From Rhodobacteraceae bacterium F11138 (lineage in GTDB: Bacteria; Pseudomonadota; Alphaproteobacteria; Rhodobacterales; Rhodobacteraceae), in NCBI GenBank assembly GCA_016521575.1, contig JAEKDP010000009.1, positions 62,001 through 126,000 on the forward strand: a stretch of 64,000 nucleotides of DNA, given 5' to 3'. The notes beneath the pieces were generated by a model. It ran no database searches. It worked only from the letters and a program-made list of their open reading frames with translations, and was not told where the DNA came from. Made by a program: the position numbers and the translations under genes. Numbering within the stretch: the stretch's first letter is position 1; each line of letters opens with the position of its first letter. Shown here in pieces: positions 41,263-50,377 of the stretch.

Positions 41263-42158
41263 GACTTTGCCCTCCGGCTTTTGCGCAGCAGAGCGGCCCG
41301 CAGCAGCGCTGCCGCCATCACCATCATCAGCAGGACGAAGGCCAGTGCCGCCCCGAAGGGCCAATTGCGGGCCGCGGCAAACTGCGTTTCGATCAGGTTG
41401 CCGATCATCAGCGATTTTGACCCACCCAGCAGAACTGGCGTCACGTAAGAGCCGAGTCCGGGAATGAACACCAGCAGACACCCGGCCACGATGCCGCCTT
41501 TCACGCCGGGCACGATCACATGCATCAGCGCCTGCCAGCGGCTCGCGCCCAGATCAAACGCCGCTTCGACCAGCGAAAAGTCGAATTTTTCCATCGCGGC
41601 ATAGATCGGCAGGACCATCAACGGCAGAAAGGAGTAGGTTAGCCCGATGGCGATGGCTGTGTTGGAATAGAGGATGTTCAATGGCTCCGACGTCAGCCGC
41701 AGCGCCATCGCGGCCTGATCCAGCAGACCGTTGGCCCGCAGCAACAATAGCCAGGCATAGTTGCGCACCAGCAGGTTCACCCAGAAGGGCAGCGACAGGA
41801 AGAAGATCAGCAAGGCGCGCCGTCGCGGATGCTGCATGGCGATGTACATCGCAGTCGGAAACCCGACGATCAACGTGGCCAGAACGGTGAACCCGGCCAG
41901 AAGGGCCGAACGCAGATAGATGCGCAGATAGTCCGCGTTCAACGTGGTTTCGCCCAGCAGGTTCTCTTCGAACAGAAACTGCTTGTAGGCGTCGGTGGTG
42001 AAATTTCCCCAGATGACGCCGCCATCGGGGGCCCGTTCTACCAATGATACGAAAACCATGATGCACATGGGCCCGCCCATGAAGAAGGCGATGCACAGGA
42101 TCGCCGGCGCGGCCAGACCGGCGCGCCGTCTGCCTGCAACAGATGCCGCCGTGCTCAT
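41250..42158 (-). CDS. Polyamine-type ABC transporter permease (PotB-like)
   Basis: A 302-residue permease starting MSTAASVAGRRRAGLAAPAI, with six helices and the EAA loop LVEAAFDLGASRWQALMHVIVPGVKGGI. The start at 42158 overlaps the potA stop (ATGA). It forms the channel with PotC. Confidence 0.9.
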   Translation of the reverse strand: MSTAASVAGRRRAGLAAPAILCIAFFMGGPMCIMVFVSLVERAPDGGVIWGNFTTDAYKQFLFEENLLGETTLNADYLRIYLRSALLAGFTVLATLIVGFPTAMYIAMQHPRRRALLIFFLSLPFWVNLLVRNYAWLLLLRANGLLDQAAMALRLTSEPLNILYSNTAIAIGLTYSFLPLMVLPIYAAMEKFDFSLVEAAFDLGASRWQALMHVIVPGVKGGIVAGCLLVFIPGLGSYVTPVLLGGSKSLMIGNLIETQFAAARNWPFGAALAFVLLMMVMAAALLRAALLRKSRRAKSSNP

Positions 42159-43189
42159 GGCGCCACCACCCAGAGCTGCTGGGGGTCGTAGGCCAAGCAG
42201 ACCTTGTCGCCCATCGAGATACCTGCAGCCTCGGTGCTGGTCTGCTGGATCTGCACCGTTTCCTCTCCGCCGTCCAGTGCGACCAGGAAACGCGTTGCTG
42301 CCCCTGAATAGACCAGATCGGTCACTTGACCCGACAGGTTGCCATCCGGCGCGATGCGCAAGGCCTCGGGCCGGATCATCACCCGCGCCGGTGCGTCGCC
42401 TCTGATCCCGAGCGCGCGCCCGCCGGGCAGGCACAGCCGTCCTTGCGAATCCGGAGCGGCGTTCAGCAGGTTTGAATCGCCGATGAATTCAGCCACGAAG
42501 TCTGAACTGGGCCGGTCATAGATATCGCTGGGGTTACCGACTTGTTCCAGTGTGCCCTGGCGCATCACGGCGATCCGATCGGACATGGCCAAGGCTTCTT
42601 CCTGATCGTGCGTCACGAAGACGAAGCTGGTGCCAGTTTCGCGCTGGATGCGCTTCAACTCGCCCTGCATTTCCTTGCGCAGCTTGTAATCCAGCGCCGA
42701 CAGCGGTTCGTCCAGCAGCAGTAGGCGCGGCTGGCAGGCCAATGCCCGCGCCAGCGCCACGCGTTGTTGCTGTCCGCCGGACAGGTCCGATGGCATGCGG
42801 TCGGCAAACCCGTCCAGGCGCACCAGGTCCAGCGCGCGACGGGCGGCGCCATGGCGGTCGGCCTTCGCCACACCCCGCATTTTCAATCCGAAGGTCACGT
42901 TGCGCAGAATCGTCAGATGCGGAAACAGCGCGTAGCTTTGGAAGACGGTGTTCACCGGGCGCCGCCAGGGCGGGATGCGCAGGATATCCTGCCCGTCCAG
43001 TGTGACCCGGCCTCGCGACGGCACCTCGAACCCCGCAAGGATGCGCAGCATCGTGGTCTTGCCACAGCCCGAGGGTCCCAGCAGCGTAAAGAACTCGTTT
43101 TCCTGAATGGTCAGCGAAACCTCGTTCAGAACCTGCGCGTCAGTCCCCGCATATTGATGCGATACCGCCTCTACCTCCAAAAAACCCAC
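42155..43189 (-). CDS. Polyamine-type ABC transporter ATP-binding protein (PotA-like)
   Basis: A 344-residue ATPase with Walker A GPSGCGKTT at about 38-46, signature LSGGQQQRVALARALA, Walker B RLLLLDEPLSALD and a C-terminal TOBE domain (about 255-344). It energises the transporter. It is the first gene of the minus-strand operon and is divergent from the P1 peptidase gene. Confidence 0.93.
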   Translation of the reverse strand: MGFLEVEAVSHQYAGTDAQVLNEVSLTIQENEFFTLLGPSGCGKTTMLRILAGFEVPSRGRVTLDGQDILRIPPWRRPVNTVFQSYALFPHLTILRNVTFGLKMRGVAKADRHGAARRALDLVRLDGFADRMPSDLSGGQQQRVALARALACQPRLLLLDEPLSALDYKLRKEMQGELKRIQRETGTSFVFVTHDQEEALAMSDRIAVMRQGTLEQVGNPSDIYDRPSSDFVAEFIGDSNLLNAAPDSQGRLCLPGGRALGIRGDAPARVMIRPEALRIAPDGNLSGQVTDLVYSGAATRFLVALDGGEETVQIQQTSTEAAGISMGDKVCLAYDPQQLWVVAP

Positions 43190-43231
43190 GATAGGTCTAT
43201 CTCCTTCCCTCCATTATATTCGCTAGTCGAT

Positions 43232-43244
43232 TACAACATTTGTA
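43232..43244. promoter_or_regulatory. Operator-like palindrome between potA and the peptidase gene
   Basis: TACAACATTTGTA has arms TACAA and TTGTA. It lies 43 bases before the potA start and about 60 bases before the peptidase start. A related ATACAGTTGTAT lies in the C45 hydrolase promoter (53699-53710). Confidence 0.4.
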
Positions 43245-43304
43245 TTGCAATGAGTATTGGATGAGTCAATAATTAATTTGATCAAATTCTGCGAGAGGCG
43301 AGAT

Positions 43305-44279
43305 ATGCGAAACTTGATTACCGATGTGCCCGGCCTCCGGGTCGGAAATGCCAAGGATGAAGCCGTGCGCACAGGTGTCACCGTTTTGTTGCCCGATCGC
43401 GGGGCAATCTGCGCCGTGGATGTTCGGGGCGGGGCGCCGGGAACACGCGAAACCGATCTGCTTGATCCTGCTTGCCTGTCCGAACGGGCCGATGCGATCG
43501 TGCTGTCGGGCGGTTCGCTTTTCGGGCTTGATGCGGCCAGCGGCGCGATGCATTGGCTGCGCAAGAAGGGAAGGGGGGGCAGGTTTCTGGACGCGACGAT
43601 CCCGTCGGTGCCGTCGGCCATCATTTTCGATCAGCACAATGAAGGCGACAAGAGCTGGCAGGACGAACACCTTTACTTCAACCTGGCCAAACAGGCCGCC
43701 GAGGCTGCGGACCTGGATTTTGCCCTTGGCACCGAAGGCGCTGGAACCGGCACCAAGGCAGGGGGCCTGAAAGGCGGGTTGGGCAGCGCATCGCAAAAGC
43801 TGCACAATGGGGCGACAGTGGGCGCGCTGGTGGTGGTGAATTCCTTCGGTCAGGTCGTGATGCCTGGCAGCCGCCGGTTCTGGGCGGCGGATTTCGAGCG
43901 GGCGGGCGAATTTGGCGCCTGCGCCGAGGCGCCTCCACCGGCTCCGGTGCTGACCGAGATACCCGAGTTCGCCGAACCGGGTCTGAACACCACCCTGGCG
44001 GTGATCGCCACCGACCTGACCCTGACCAAGGCACAGTTGAAACGTGTGGCAATGGTGGCGCAGGACGGTCTGGCGCGCGCAATCCACCCGGTGCATACGC
44101 CCTTTGATGGCGATGTGATCTTCTGTCTGTCCACCGGTCAGCGCGCGATGGGCACCGAGGAGGTGGATGTGACGCGGCTTGGCATGGCTGCTGTTGAATG
44201 TCTGGCCCGGGCGACCGCCCGCGGCGTCTACGAAGCTACCCCGCTGGGGCCCTTTCCCACCTACAGGAGCCTGACATGA
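43305..44279 (+). CDS. P1-family (S58) aminopeptidase, DmpA-like
   Basis: A 324-residue self-processing amide hydrolase. The family core is visible: ITDVPGLRVGNAKD, DVRGGAPGTRETDLLDP, VLSGGSLFGLDAASG, and GTGTKAGGLKGGLGSAS. Autocleavage is expected before a Thr in PGLNTTLAVIATDLTL (Thr229), creating the catalytic N-terminus. S58 enzymes are L-aminopeptidases or D-esterases/amidases. The start at 43305 has GAGAGG upstream. It is divergent from potABCD and coupled to the next hydrolase (ATGA), so it may process what the transporter imports. Confidence 0.88.
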   Translation: MRNLITDVPGLRVGNAKDEAVRTGVTVLLPDRGAICAVDVRGGAPGTRETDLLDPACLSERADAIVLSGGSLFGLDAASGAMHWLRKKGRGGRFLDATIPSVPSAIIFDQHNEGDKSWQDEHLYFNLAKQAAEAADLDFALGTEGAGTGTKAGGLKGGLGSASQKLHNGATVGALVVVNSFGQVVMPGSRRFWAADFERAGEFGACAEAPPPAPVLTEIPEFAEPGLNTTLAVIATDLTLTKAQLKRVAMVAQDGLARAIHPVHTPFDGDVIFCLSTGQRAMGTEEVDVTRLGMAAVECLARATARGVYEATPLGPFPTYRSLT

Positions 44280-45223
44280 CGCAACAACTTGACCCCGAGC
44301 TGCTTGATTTCCTGCGAGACCAGGCGGCGCAGGCCGCCGCCAATCCGGACCCGACGCTAGAGGAGCTTCGCGCCGGGTACCGCGAGGGCTATCGCGCCCG
44401 AAGCCCGCAACCGGTTCAAGCGTGCGAAACCCGCGACATTGCCCTGCCGACGGGCGCGTCCATGCGACTGTATACGCCGGCGAACCTGTCCAGCGATGCG
44501 GTCATCCTCTATGCCCATGGTGGAGGGTTCGCGCTGGGCTGCGTGGACACCTATGATCGCCAGTCGCACTGGTTGGCCGAACAGACCGGCCAGCGGCTGG
44601 TCAGCCTTGACTACCGTCTTGCCCCCGAGCATCGCTTCCCCGCGCCCGTGGAGGATGCGCAAGCCGCCTTTGACCGGATTACGTCCGATGGGCTGGCCCC
44701 CGCGCATCGTATCGTTCTGGCCGGGGACAGTGCGGGAGGATGTCTATGCCTTGTCACGGCACTTCTGGCTGTCGGAAAAGGGCAGGTTCCGGGACGCGTC
44801 GTGTCGCTTTATCCGGTCACCGATATGACACTTCCGCATCCCGACGTGCCTCTGGCAGGCTCGATGAAGGATTTCGCACAAGGCTATTACCTTGAAGCCG
44901 AGGAAATGCAGTGGTTCCGCGCCCAATACTTGCCCGAGGGCACGGCCGGAGACTGGCGCGCTTCGGTGGTCAATACCCGTGACCTGTCGGGCCTGCCCCC
45001 CACCTGGATCGTCAATGCCCGGGCCGATCCATTGTTCGATCAGGGCAGGGATTTCGCCCGCTTGCTGTCACAGGCCGGGGTCGAGGCAATCCACGAGGTG
45101 CATCACGGGGTGGTCCATAATTTCATGGAACATACGCAGTTTTCACCATCGGCCCGCAAGGCCGCTGCGGCTGTTGCCCGGCTTCTGGTCCTTCCGGTGC
45201 CCCGGTCTCCGAAAGCACCCTGA
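44276..45223 (+). CDS. HSL-type alpha/beta hydrolase
   Basis: A 315-residue esterase of the hormone-sensitive-lipase family: oxyanion motif HGGGFALGCVDTYD at 81-94 and nucleophile GDSAGG with Ser152; the acid and base lie in NARADPLFDQG and VHHGVVHNF. It is cytoplasmic and its start overlaps the peptidase stop, so the two work in one pathway. The substrate is unknown. Confidence 0.88.
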   Translation: MTQQLDPELLDFLRDQAAQAAANPDPTLEELRAGYREGYRARSPQPVQACETRDIALPTGASMRLYTPANLSSDAVILYAHGGGFALGCVDTYDRQSHWLAEQTGQRLVSLDYRLAPEHRFPAPVEDAQAAFDRITSDGLAPAHRIVLAGDSAGGCLCLVTALLAVGKGQVPGRVVSLYPVTDMTLPHPDVPLAGSMKDFAQGYYLEAEEMQWFRAQYLPEGTAGDWRASVVNTRDLSGLPPTWIVNARADPLFDQGRDFARLLSQAGVEAIHEVHHGVVHNFMEHTQFSPSARKAAAAVARLLVLPVPRSPKAP

Positions 45224-45227
45224 TGAA

Positions 45228-45290
45228 GTGTTGCGCCCGCAGTACGGCATCGCAACGCACCAGAACAGCGATGTATCGCCCAGCAACGAG
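45228..45290 (-). repeat. Diverged inverted repeat, copy A
   Basis: Read on the minus strand, this segment shares the blocks TTGCGATGCCGTA, ATACATC and TTCTGG in the same order and spacing with copy B at 45930-45998. The copies flank a small gene in opposite orientation. No terminal TSD was found. The origin is unknown. Confidence 0.5.
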
Positions 45291-45440
45291 AGGTAGCTTC
45301 CAGCGTCTTGAGCCGGGATATGAGAATGGCCAAGTCATGCCGCAACCTTGCCGCCGGGGTCATCCGGCTGAGGCTGCGGGATGTTCCGCAACACGCTGCG
45401 CGCGCAGAGCGGCGTCGGGCCTGTCGGGCGAGATCGTTGC

Positions 45441-45791
45441 CTAATCGGTGATCACGGATTGCGACGAGCGCGCGCAATAGACAGGCGGTGCATCCGCAAT
45501 GCATCGCCCATCCACGCCAAGCGGTGTTACGGCAAAGCCCTGCGGGTCGGACAGATCCACGCGATAGCGATGGATTTCCGCCTCCGGTCCGGCGCCGTGT
45601 TCGAAGGGTGTCAGCCGCAGGTCGGTCACGCCGCAGCGAGCCGCGACGATCTCGATCCCGGCGTCGGTCAGAACACTGGTAACGCTTTCACGCGCGGCCT
45701 CGCACGCAGTGGCATCTGCAACGGTGCTCAGCGTCATGCGCAGATCACTTCCGGCGGTCAGCGTCAGTGTCAGCAGGGCGGTTGTCAACAT
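45441..45791 (-). CDS. Small exported protein of unknown function
   Basis: A 116-residue protein with a short signal-like N-terminus (MLTTALLTLTLTAGSDLR) and a mature domain with four cysteines (ATACEAARES, AARCGVTDLRL, DGRCIADAPPVYCARSS), probably two disulfides. AGGAGG lies eight bases before the start. It lies between two copies of an inverted repeat. Not recognised. Confidence 0.6.
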   Translation of the reverse strand: MLTTALLTLTLTAGSDLRMTLSTVADATACEAARESVTSVLTDAGIEIVAARCGVTDLRLTPFEHGAGPEAEIHRYRVDLSDPQGFAVTPLGVDGRCIADAPPVYCARSSQSVITD

Positions 45792-45929
45792 CGGTTGCCT
45801 CCTGTTTCAGAACTTGGCCGTCAAGAACACGCTGGCGAGCGCCGCTTCACCCGCAATGTCAGCCATTTCGAACCGTGGTATTGCGTTCCTGCGCTGTACC
45901 GCAAACCCGGCGTCTTGCACAACGGGGCA

Positions 45930-45998
45930 TCCTGCGTTGCTTGGCCATACATCACCCTTCTGGCGCATTGCGATGCCGTAGAGCGGGGTATCCTCTCC
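45930..45998 (+). repeat. Diverged inverted repeat, copy B
   Basis: This is the partner of copy A, with about three quarters of positions identical over roughly 65 bases. On the minus strand the same DNA lies in a 76-codon open frame (to 45807) that I cannot support as a gene. The rest of the gap 45792-46143 shows no gene. Confidence 0.5.
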
Positions 45999-46063
45999 AT
46001 CAAAGACAGTTCGCATCCTTGCCGCTCTGAACCGCAACCGCGTCTTGTACCGAGCTGTCGAAG

Positions 46064-46109
46064 ATCACTTAACACGTTGAAATCTGTGATTTCGGTCGTG
46101 TTAAGTGAT
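46064..46109. repeat. Inverted repeat downstream of the peptide-binding protein gene
   Basis: The arms ATCACTTAACACG and CGTGTTAAGTGAT are exact reverse complements over 13 bases, with 20 bases between. It lies 35 bases beyond the end of the binding-protein gene and could form a transcript-end hairpin, or be a binding site. Confidence 0.6.
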
Positions 46110-46143
46110 TCAGTCTGTTCAGGATGTACCTTTGAAAGGCTGC

Positions 46144-47712
46144 TCATTCGGTTTTCCAGACGCCCCAGGCACGAGGCTGACCCAGCGACCAAGTGGTGTA
46201 ACCCTTCACCTTGGGGGATACGATCTCGACCACCGGGGGATAGTAGAGCGGCAGGATCGGCACCTGTTCGGCCATCATCTTTTGCAGATCGACCAGCATG
46301 GCCCGACGCTTGTCGAAATCGGCTTCGCCCGTGATGGCGTCGTAGAGTTCGTTGGCGGCCTGGTCGTCCCACTGGGCCGTCGGGGAGGTGGATTTGTCAC
46401 CCATGAACATGCCGTAGATGATTACGGGATCGGTGCGTTGGGAATAGCCAAACGAAGAGACCTGGAACTTGCCGGAGAAGAAGTTGTCAAGCTGGGCCGC
46501 CCAGTCCAGCACCTCAATCTGGGCGTTGATCCCGACCGCGGCCAGCATGGCCTGAAGCAGAACGGCATTGTCATACATGCCGGTGTAATGCTTGTTGGCC
46601 TCGATGGTGATTTTCTCGCCGTTGTAGCCAGCTTCCTTCAGCAATGCCTTGGATTTGGCCGGGTCATACTCGGGCCAGATGGCGAATTCCTCGCCGTAGT
46701 ATTCGGACGAAAGCGGAACACCCGACGGGTTGGGTTGGGTCAGCCCGGCGGTCTTTACCTCGGTCAGCTGCACCAGGTCGATGGCATGGGCTACAGCTCT
46801 GCGCAGACGAACATCCTGCATCAGCGGATCCTGTGTCTGGATCAGCGCGGCAGTCAGGGACAGACCCGGCGCGGACAGCACTTCAACACCCTTGGTCCTG
46901 ATGTCCGCGATGCGGTCGGGTTGCAGTTGCGATACGACATCGACCTGCCCGGAAAGGATGGCCGTTTCCGCCGCGTTGCTGTCAGGTACAACGACAAAGT
47001 GAACTTCGTCCACATGGGCGGTACGGTCGCCCGCATAGCCGCTGGCGGGGTCGTTCACCGGCAGGTAGCCGTCAAACCGTTCCAACGCCATGTATTGTTC
47101 TTTCTTCCATTCCTTCATCTTGAAGGGGCCCGAGCCGATCGCGGAACCTTCGATCCAGTCGCCGTTTTCATCCACGTTGTCTGGTGACACCGCGAAGATG
47201 TGGCAGATTTGATCGGCCAGACGTTTCAGGAAAAGCGGGTCGCTGCGTTCCAGCGAAAACACCAGCGTCCGGTCGTCAGTTGCGCTGACGTCGTTGACCT
47301 GCAGGTTGGATGTGCCGTTGAAGACGTCTTCGCACAGCCAAGGCGTGCCGGTCTTCTCGCCGCGGGCCATGTAGCGATCCCACAGCCAGACCATGTCGGC
47401 GGCCTTGATCGGTTTGCCGTTGTGATAGGTGGCGCCTTCGCGCAACGTGAATGTCCAGGTGGTTCCGTCCGCGGAGGTTTCCCAACTTTCGGCCAGGACC
47501 GGACCAACGCTGAGGTCAGCGCGATAGGCGACCAACGGATCATAGAGGTGATTGAGTACCGTGTCGGTGTTTGCGTCCTGGCGTGATCCGTCCAAGCTGC
47601 GTGCATCCGAGGTGCGAGCCAGTTTCAAGATTCCGCCCTGAACAGGCTCCTGCGCCTGAACGGCGCCAGCAGCGAGCAGCGCGCCGGCAAACGCCATGTA
47701 TTTCCAGTTCAT
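46144..47712 (-). CDS. Peptide ABC transporter substrate-binding protein (SBP_bac_5)
   Basis: A 522-residue periplasmic binding protein with a signal peptide (MNWKYMAFAGALLAAGAVQA) and the cluster-C peptide-binding fold: LKLARTSDARSLDGSRQ, YDPLVAYRADLSVGPVLAESWE, TWTFTLREGATYHNGKPI. The start at 47712 has AAGGAG upstream. It is the last gene of the transporter operon, 227 bases after the ATPase gene, with a stem-loop between them. Confidence 0.92.
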   Translation of the reverse strand: MNWKYMAFAGALLAAGAVQAQEPVQGGILKLARTSDARSLDGSRQDANTDTVLNHLYDPLVAYRADLSVGPVLAESWETSADGTTWTFTLREGATYHNGKPIKAADMVWLWDRYMARGEKTGTPWLCEDVFNGTSNLQVNDVSATDDRTLVFSLERSDPLFLKRLADQICHIFAVSPDNVDENGDWIEGSAIGSGPFKMKEWKKEQYMALERFDGYLPVNDPASGYAGDRTAHVDEVHFVVVPDSNAAETAILSGQVDVVSQLQPDRIADIRTKGVEVLSAPGLSLTAALIQTQDPLMQDVRLRRAVAHAIDLVQLTEVKTAGLTQPNPSGVPLSSEYYGEEFAIWPEYDPAKSKALLKEAGYNGEKITIEANKHYTGMYDNAVLLQAMLAAVGINAQIEVLDWAAQLDNFFSGKFQVSSFGYSQRTDPVIIYGMFMGDKSTSPTAQWDDQAANELYDAITGEADFDKRRAMLVDLQKMMAEQVPILPLYYPPVVEIVSPKVKGYTTWSLGQPRAWGVWKTE

Positions 47713-47856
47713 ATCAGTCTCCTTGTTGCGTTGCGGCCATGCCTGTGGCCGGCCAGTTTGATCGCTTGAATTCCCTGCGCCGGCTGATCCGGCGTCTTCT
47801 TTTTGTGTTGGTGCAGCAACGACGCGTGTTCCTTGGATCGACATGGTCCACTGCCA

Positions 47857-47898
47857 GGAGCCGGGAACACCACCGTCACGGGTGTTGGTGGTCCGCTC
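47857..47898 (-). other. Possible stem-loop between the ATPase and binding-protein genes
   Basis: The inner arms AACACC/GGTGTT and outer arms GGAGC/GCTCC could pair with a bulge. Its place between the ATPase and binding-protein genes fits a processing or attenuation signal, but the pairing is imperfect. Confidence 0.35.
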
Positions 47899-47939
47899 CG
47901 GCCAGGGGGGAGATGAGCGGATTGTTCATCGCTTCCCCG

Positions 47940-49556
47940 TCAAGCCGAAGCTGGAGCCGGCGCAGCACCGGCAAAGCTGCGGCTAAGCAGCATGGCGGCA
48001 TCCAGAAGCCGTTTGGTGTAATCAGCCTGCGGGCGGTCGAAAATGTCATCTCGACGACCGACTTCGACAATGTTGCCTGCCTCGATCACCGCAACGCGGT
48101 CCGCAACCTGTTCGACAGCACCCAGATCATGGCTGATAAAAAGACAACCGAACCCGTGGCGATCCTGAAGCTCTCGGATCAATGCCAGAATCTGCTTTTG
48201 AACCGTCATGTCGAGCGCTGAGACGGGTTCATCAGCCACCACGAAGGCCGGACAGCGCACGATGGCACGGGCGATGGCCACGCGCTGGCGTTGCCCCCCC
48301 GAAAGCTGATGCGGCAGGCGAGACAGAAACTCCTGCGGCAGGCCGACTTCATCGCAGACGTCGCGTACGCGATCCCGGCGCGCCCGGACGGTCAGTTGTC
48401 GGTCCAGCTTGAGCGGCTCTCCGATGATCTCGGCAATCCGCTGCCGGGGGTCGAGGGATGAAAAGGGATCCTGAAAGATGATCTGAACATCGCTTCTGGT
48501 TGCCGGGTCGGTCAGGTCAATGGGCTGCCCGCGAAACCGGATGCCGCCGCCCGAAACCGTTTCGAGCCCGACGATGGCCCGACCAATGGTGGTCTTGCCC
48601 GAACCGGATGCCCCGACCAGCCCAAGGGTTTCGCCCTCTGCGATCGTCAGATCGACCCCATGCACGACCTCTTTGGGTTCGGATTTGCCGATCAGGCGCG
48701 TAGGTCCGGGGTAGGCAACCCGCACAGCGTCCAGCTGCACCAGCGGCTTGCGGGGCGTTTCATCCCGGTCGCCGCCTTCCGAGCGGCGCGGCAGGGCATC
48801 GACAAGCTTCTGGGTATAGGGATGTGACGGGGTTGCCAGTACGGTGCGGGTCTTGCCGCGTTCGACCGCTTCGCCATTCTTCATCACCACGACGTCTTCG
48901 GCATAGCGCGCAACCATGCCCAGATCATGCGAGATCAGCAGGACGGCGGTGCCATTCTCTGCCGCCAGTTCCGTCATCAGGTTCAGCACGTCATGCTGTA
49001 TCAGCGTATCAAGCGCCGTGGTCGGTTCATCCGCAATCAACAATGCGGGTTTCGTCAGCATGACCGAGGCGATCATGATCCGTTGCCGCATGCCGCCGGA
49101 AAACTCGTGAGGATAGGCTCGTAGGCAGGCCTGAGGGTCGGGCATCTTGATGCGTTCAAGCATGGTGACAATTTTCCGCCGGCATTCGGCTCGCGACAGG
49201 CCCAGATGCAGGCGCAGTGCTTCTTCCATTTGGCGGCCAATGGGCAGCGCCGGGTTCAGCGACGTCATCGGTTCCTGAAAAATCATTCCGATCCGGGCAC
49301 CGCGAATGCGTGACAGTTCTTTTGCGGGCAGAGCCGCCAGATCGATACCGTCGAATTCGAGCCGGCCCGCGGCCAGCTTGAGCTGCGGTGGCATCAGGCC
49401 CAGAATCGAACGCGCCGCCATTGTCTTGCCCGACCCGCTTTCACCGACAAGGGCCAGTATTTTTCCCGGTTCAAGGTCAAAGGACAGCCTGCGCACCACC
49501 TGCACCTGCGCGGCGCCTGCTTCAACAGTCAGATCCTGAACGGAAAGAAGCGTCAT
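47940..49556 (-). CDS. Peptide ABC transporter ATPase, DppD-DppF fusion
   Basis: A 538-residue protein with two ATP-binding domains. The first (about 1-260) has GESGSGKT, FSGGMRQRIMIASVM and ALLIADEPTTALD; the second (about 275-530) has GASGSGKT, LSGGQRQRVAIARAI and FVVADEPVSALD. Both oligopeptide-type C-terminal patches are present. The start overlaps the DppC-like stop (ATGA). Confidence 0.93.
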   Translation of the reverse strand: MTLLSVQDLTVEAGAAQVQVVRRLSFDLEPGKILALVGESGSGKTMAARSILGLMPPQLKLAAGRLEFDGIDLAALPAKELSRIRGARIGMIFQEPMTSLNPALPIGRQMEEALRLHLGLSRAECRRKIVTMLERIKMPDPQACLRAYPHEFSGGMRQRIMIASVMLTKPALLIADEPTTALDTLIQHDVLNLMTELAAENGTAVLLISHDLGMVARYAEDVVVMKNGEAVERGKTRTVLATPSHPYTQKLVDALPRRSEGGDRDETPRKPLVQLDAVRVAYPGPTRLIGKSEPKEVVHGVDLTIAEGETLGLVGASGSGKTTIGRAIVGLETVSGGGIRFRGQPIDLTDPATRSDVQIIFQDPFSSLDPRQRIAEIIGEPLKLDRQLTVRARRDRVRDVCDEVGLPQEFLSRLPHQLSGGQRQRVAIARAIVRCPAFVVADEPVSALDMTVQKQILALIRELQDRHGFGCLFISHDLGAVEQVADRVAVIEAGNIVEVGRRDDIFDRPQADYTKRLLDAAMLLSRSFAGAAPAPASA

Positions 49557-50377
49557 TTCTGCATCCTCGGGTCCATGATGTCACGCAGCGCATCGCCCAG
49601 CAGGTTGACCCCCAGCAAGGTGACGGAAATACAGATACCGGGCAGCACGATCAGAAAAGGAGCGTCCTGAATGAAAGGCCGCGCCGCCGCCAGCATGTTG
49701 CCCCAGGAGGGGGCGGGCGGGGGCACACCCAGACCAAGGAATGACAGCGCGCTTTCGGCCAGGATGACCCAGCCGAACATCCCGGTGGCAAGTACGGTCA
49801 GCGGGGCGATGCAGTTGGGCATCACGTGACGCCACATGGTGATGCCTTCGGCATTGCCTATGACGCGGCTTGCCTCCACAAACTCCTTTTCGCGTATCGA
49901 CATGACCGTGGCCCGCGTTACCCGCACAACAGCGGGCGCGAAGGCAAAGCCAAGTGCTATGACCATCGCGGTGGCAGAAGCCCCCACCACTGCCATGATC
50001 CCAAGCGCCAGGAGCAACCCGGGAAAGGCCAACGCGGAATCGTTGAGCACAGAGATCACCCGATCGGTCCAACCCCTGAAGTACCCGGCAAGAATACCCA
50101 GGGTCAGGCCGACCAGCATCGCCTGCATCACGGTAAAGATCGCGATAAGGATCGACACGCGCGCGCCATAGATCAGGCGGCTCAAGATATCGCGACCGAA
50201 TTCGTCTGCGCCCAGCAGGTGGCCTGCTGTGCCGGGCGCGGCAAAACGCGCTCGCAGGTCCAATGCAACGGGATCATGGGGCGCGATCCATGATCCGGCG
50301 ACGGCGAGCACCACAAGCGCCAGCGCGACGGCGCCGCCGATCCAGCCACCAATCCCCATCCTTGACAGTATATTCAT
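49553..50377 (-). CDS. Peptide ABC transporter permease (DppC-like)
   Basis: A 274-residue permease starting MNILSRMGIGGWIGGAVALA, with GTDEFGRDILSRL-like LLGADEFGRDILSRLIYG and the EAA loop REKEFVEASRVIGNAEGITMWRHVMPN. The start at 50377 and the stop both overlap neighbours by four bases. Confidence 0.92.
   Translation of the reverse strand: MNILSRMGIGGWIGGAVALALVVLAVAGSWIAPHDPVALDLRARFAAPGTAGHLLGADEFGRDILSRLIYGARVSILIAIFTVMQAMLVGLTLGILAGYFRGWTDRVISVLNDSALAFPGLLLALGIMAVVGASATAMVIALGFAFAPAVVRVTRATVMSIREKEFVEASRVIGNAEGITMWRHVMPNCIAPLTVLATGMFGWVILAESALSFLGLGVPPPAPSWGNMLAAARPFIQDAPFLIVLPGICISVTLLGVNLLGDALRDIMDPRMQK

Noticed and set aside
45223-45444. Short plus-strand frame after the HSL hydrolase
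   Set aside because: It has no ribosome-binding site and no domain, and it overlaps the inverted-repeat copy. It is more likely a chance frame or a gene fragment.
45807-46037. A 76-codon minus-strand frame (MRTVFDGEDTPLYG...)
   Set aside because: It has a plausible composition but a poor start signal and lies across repeat copy B. There is not enough support to call a gene.
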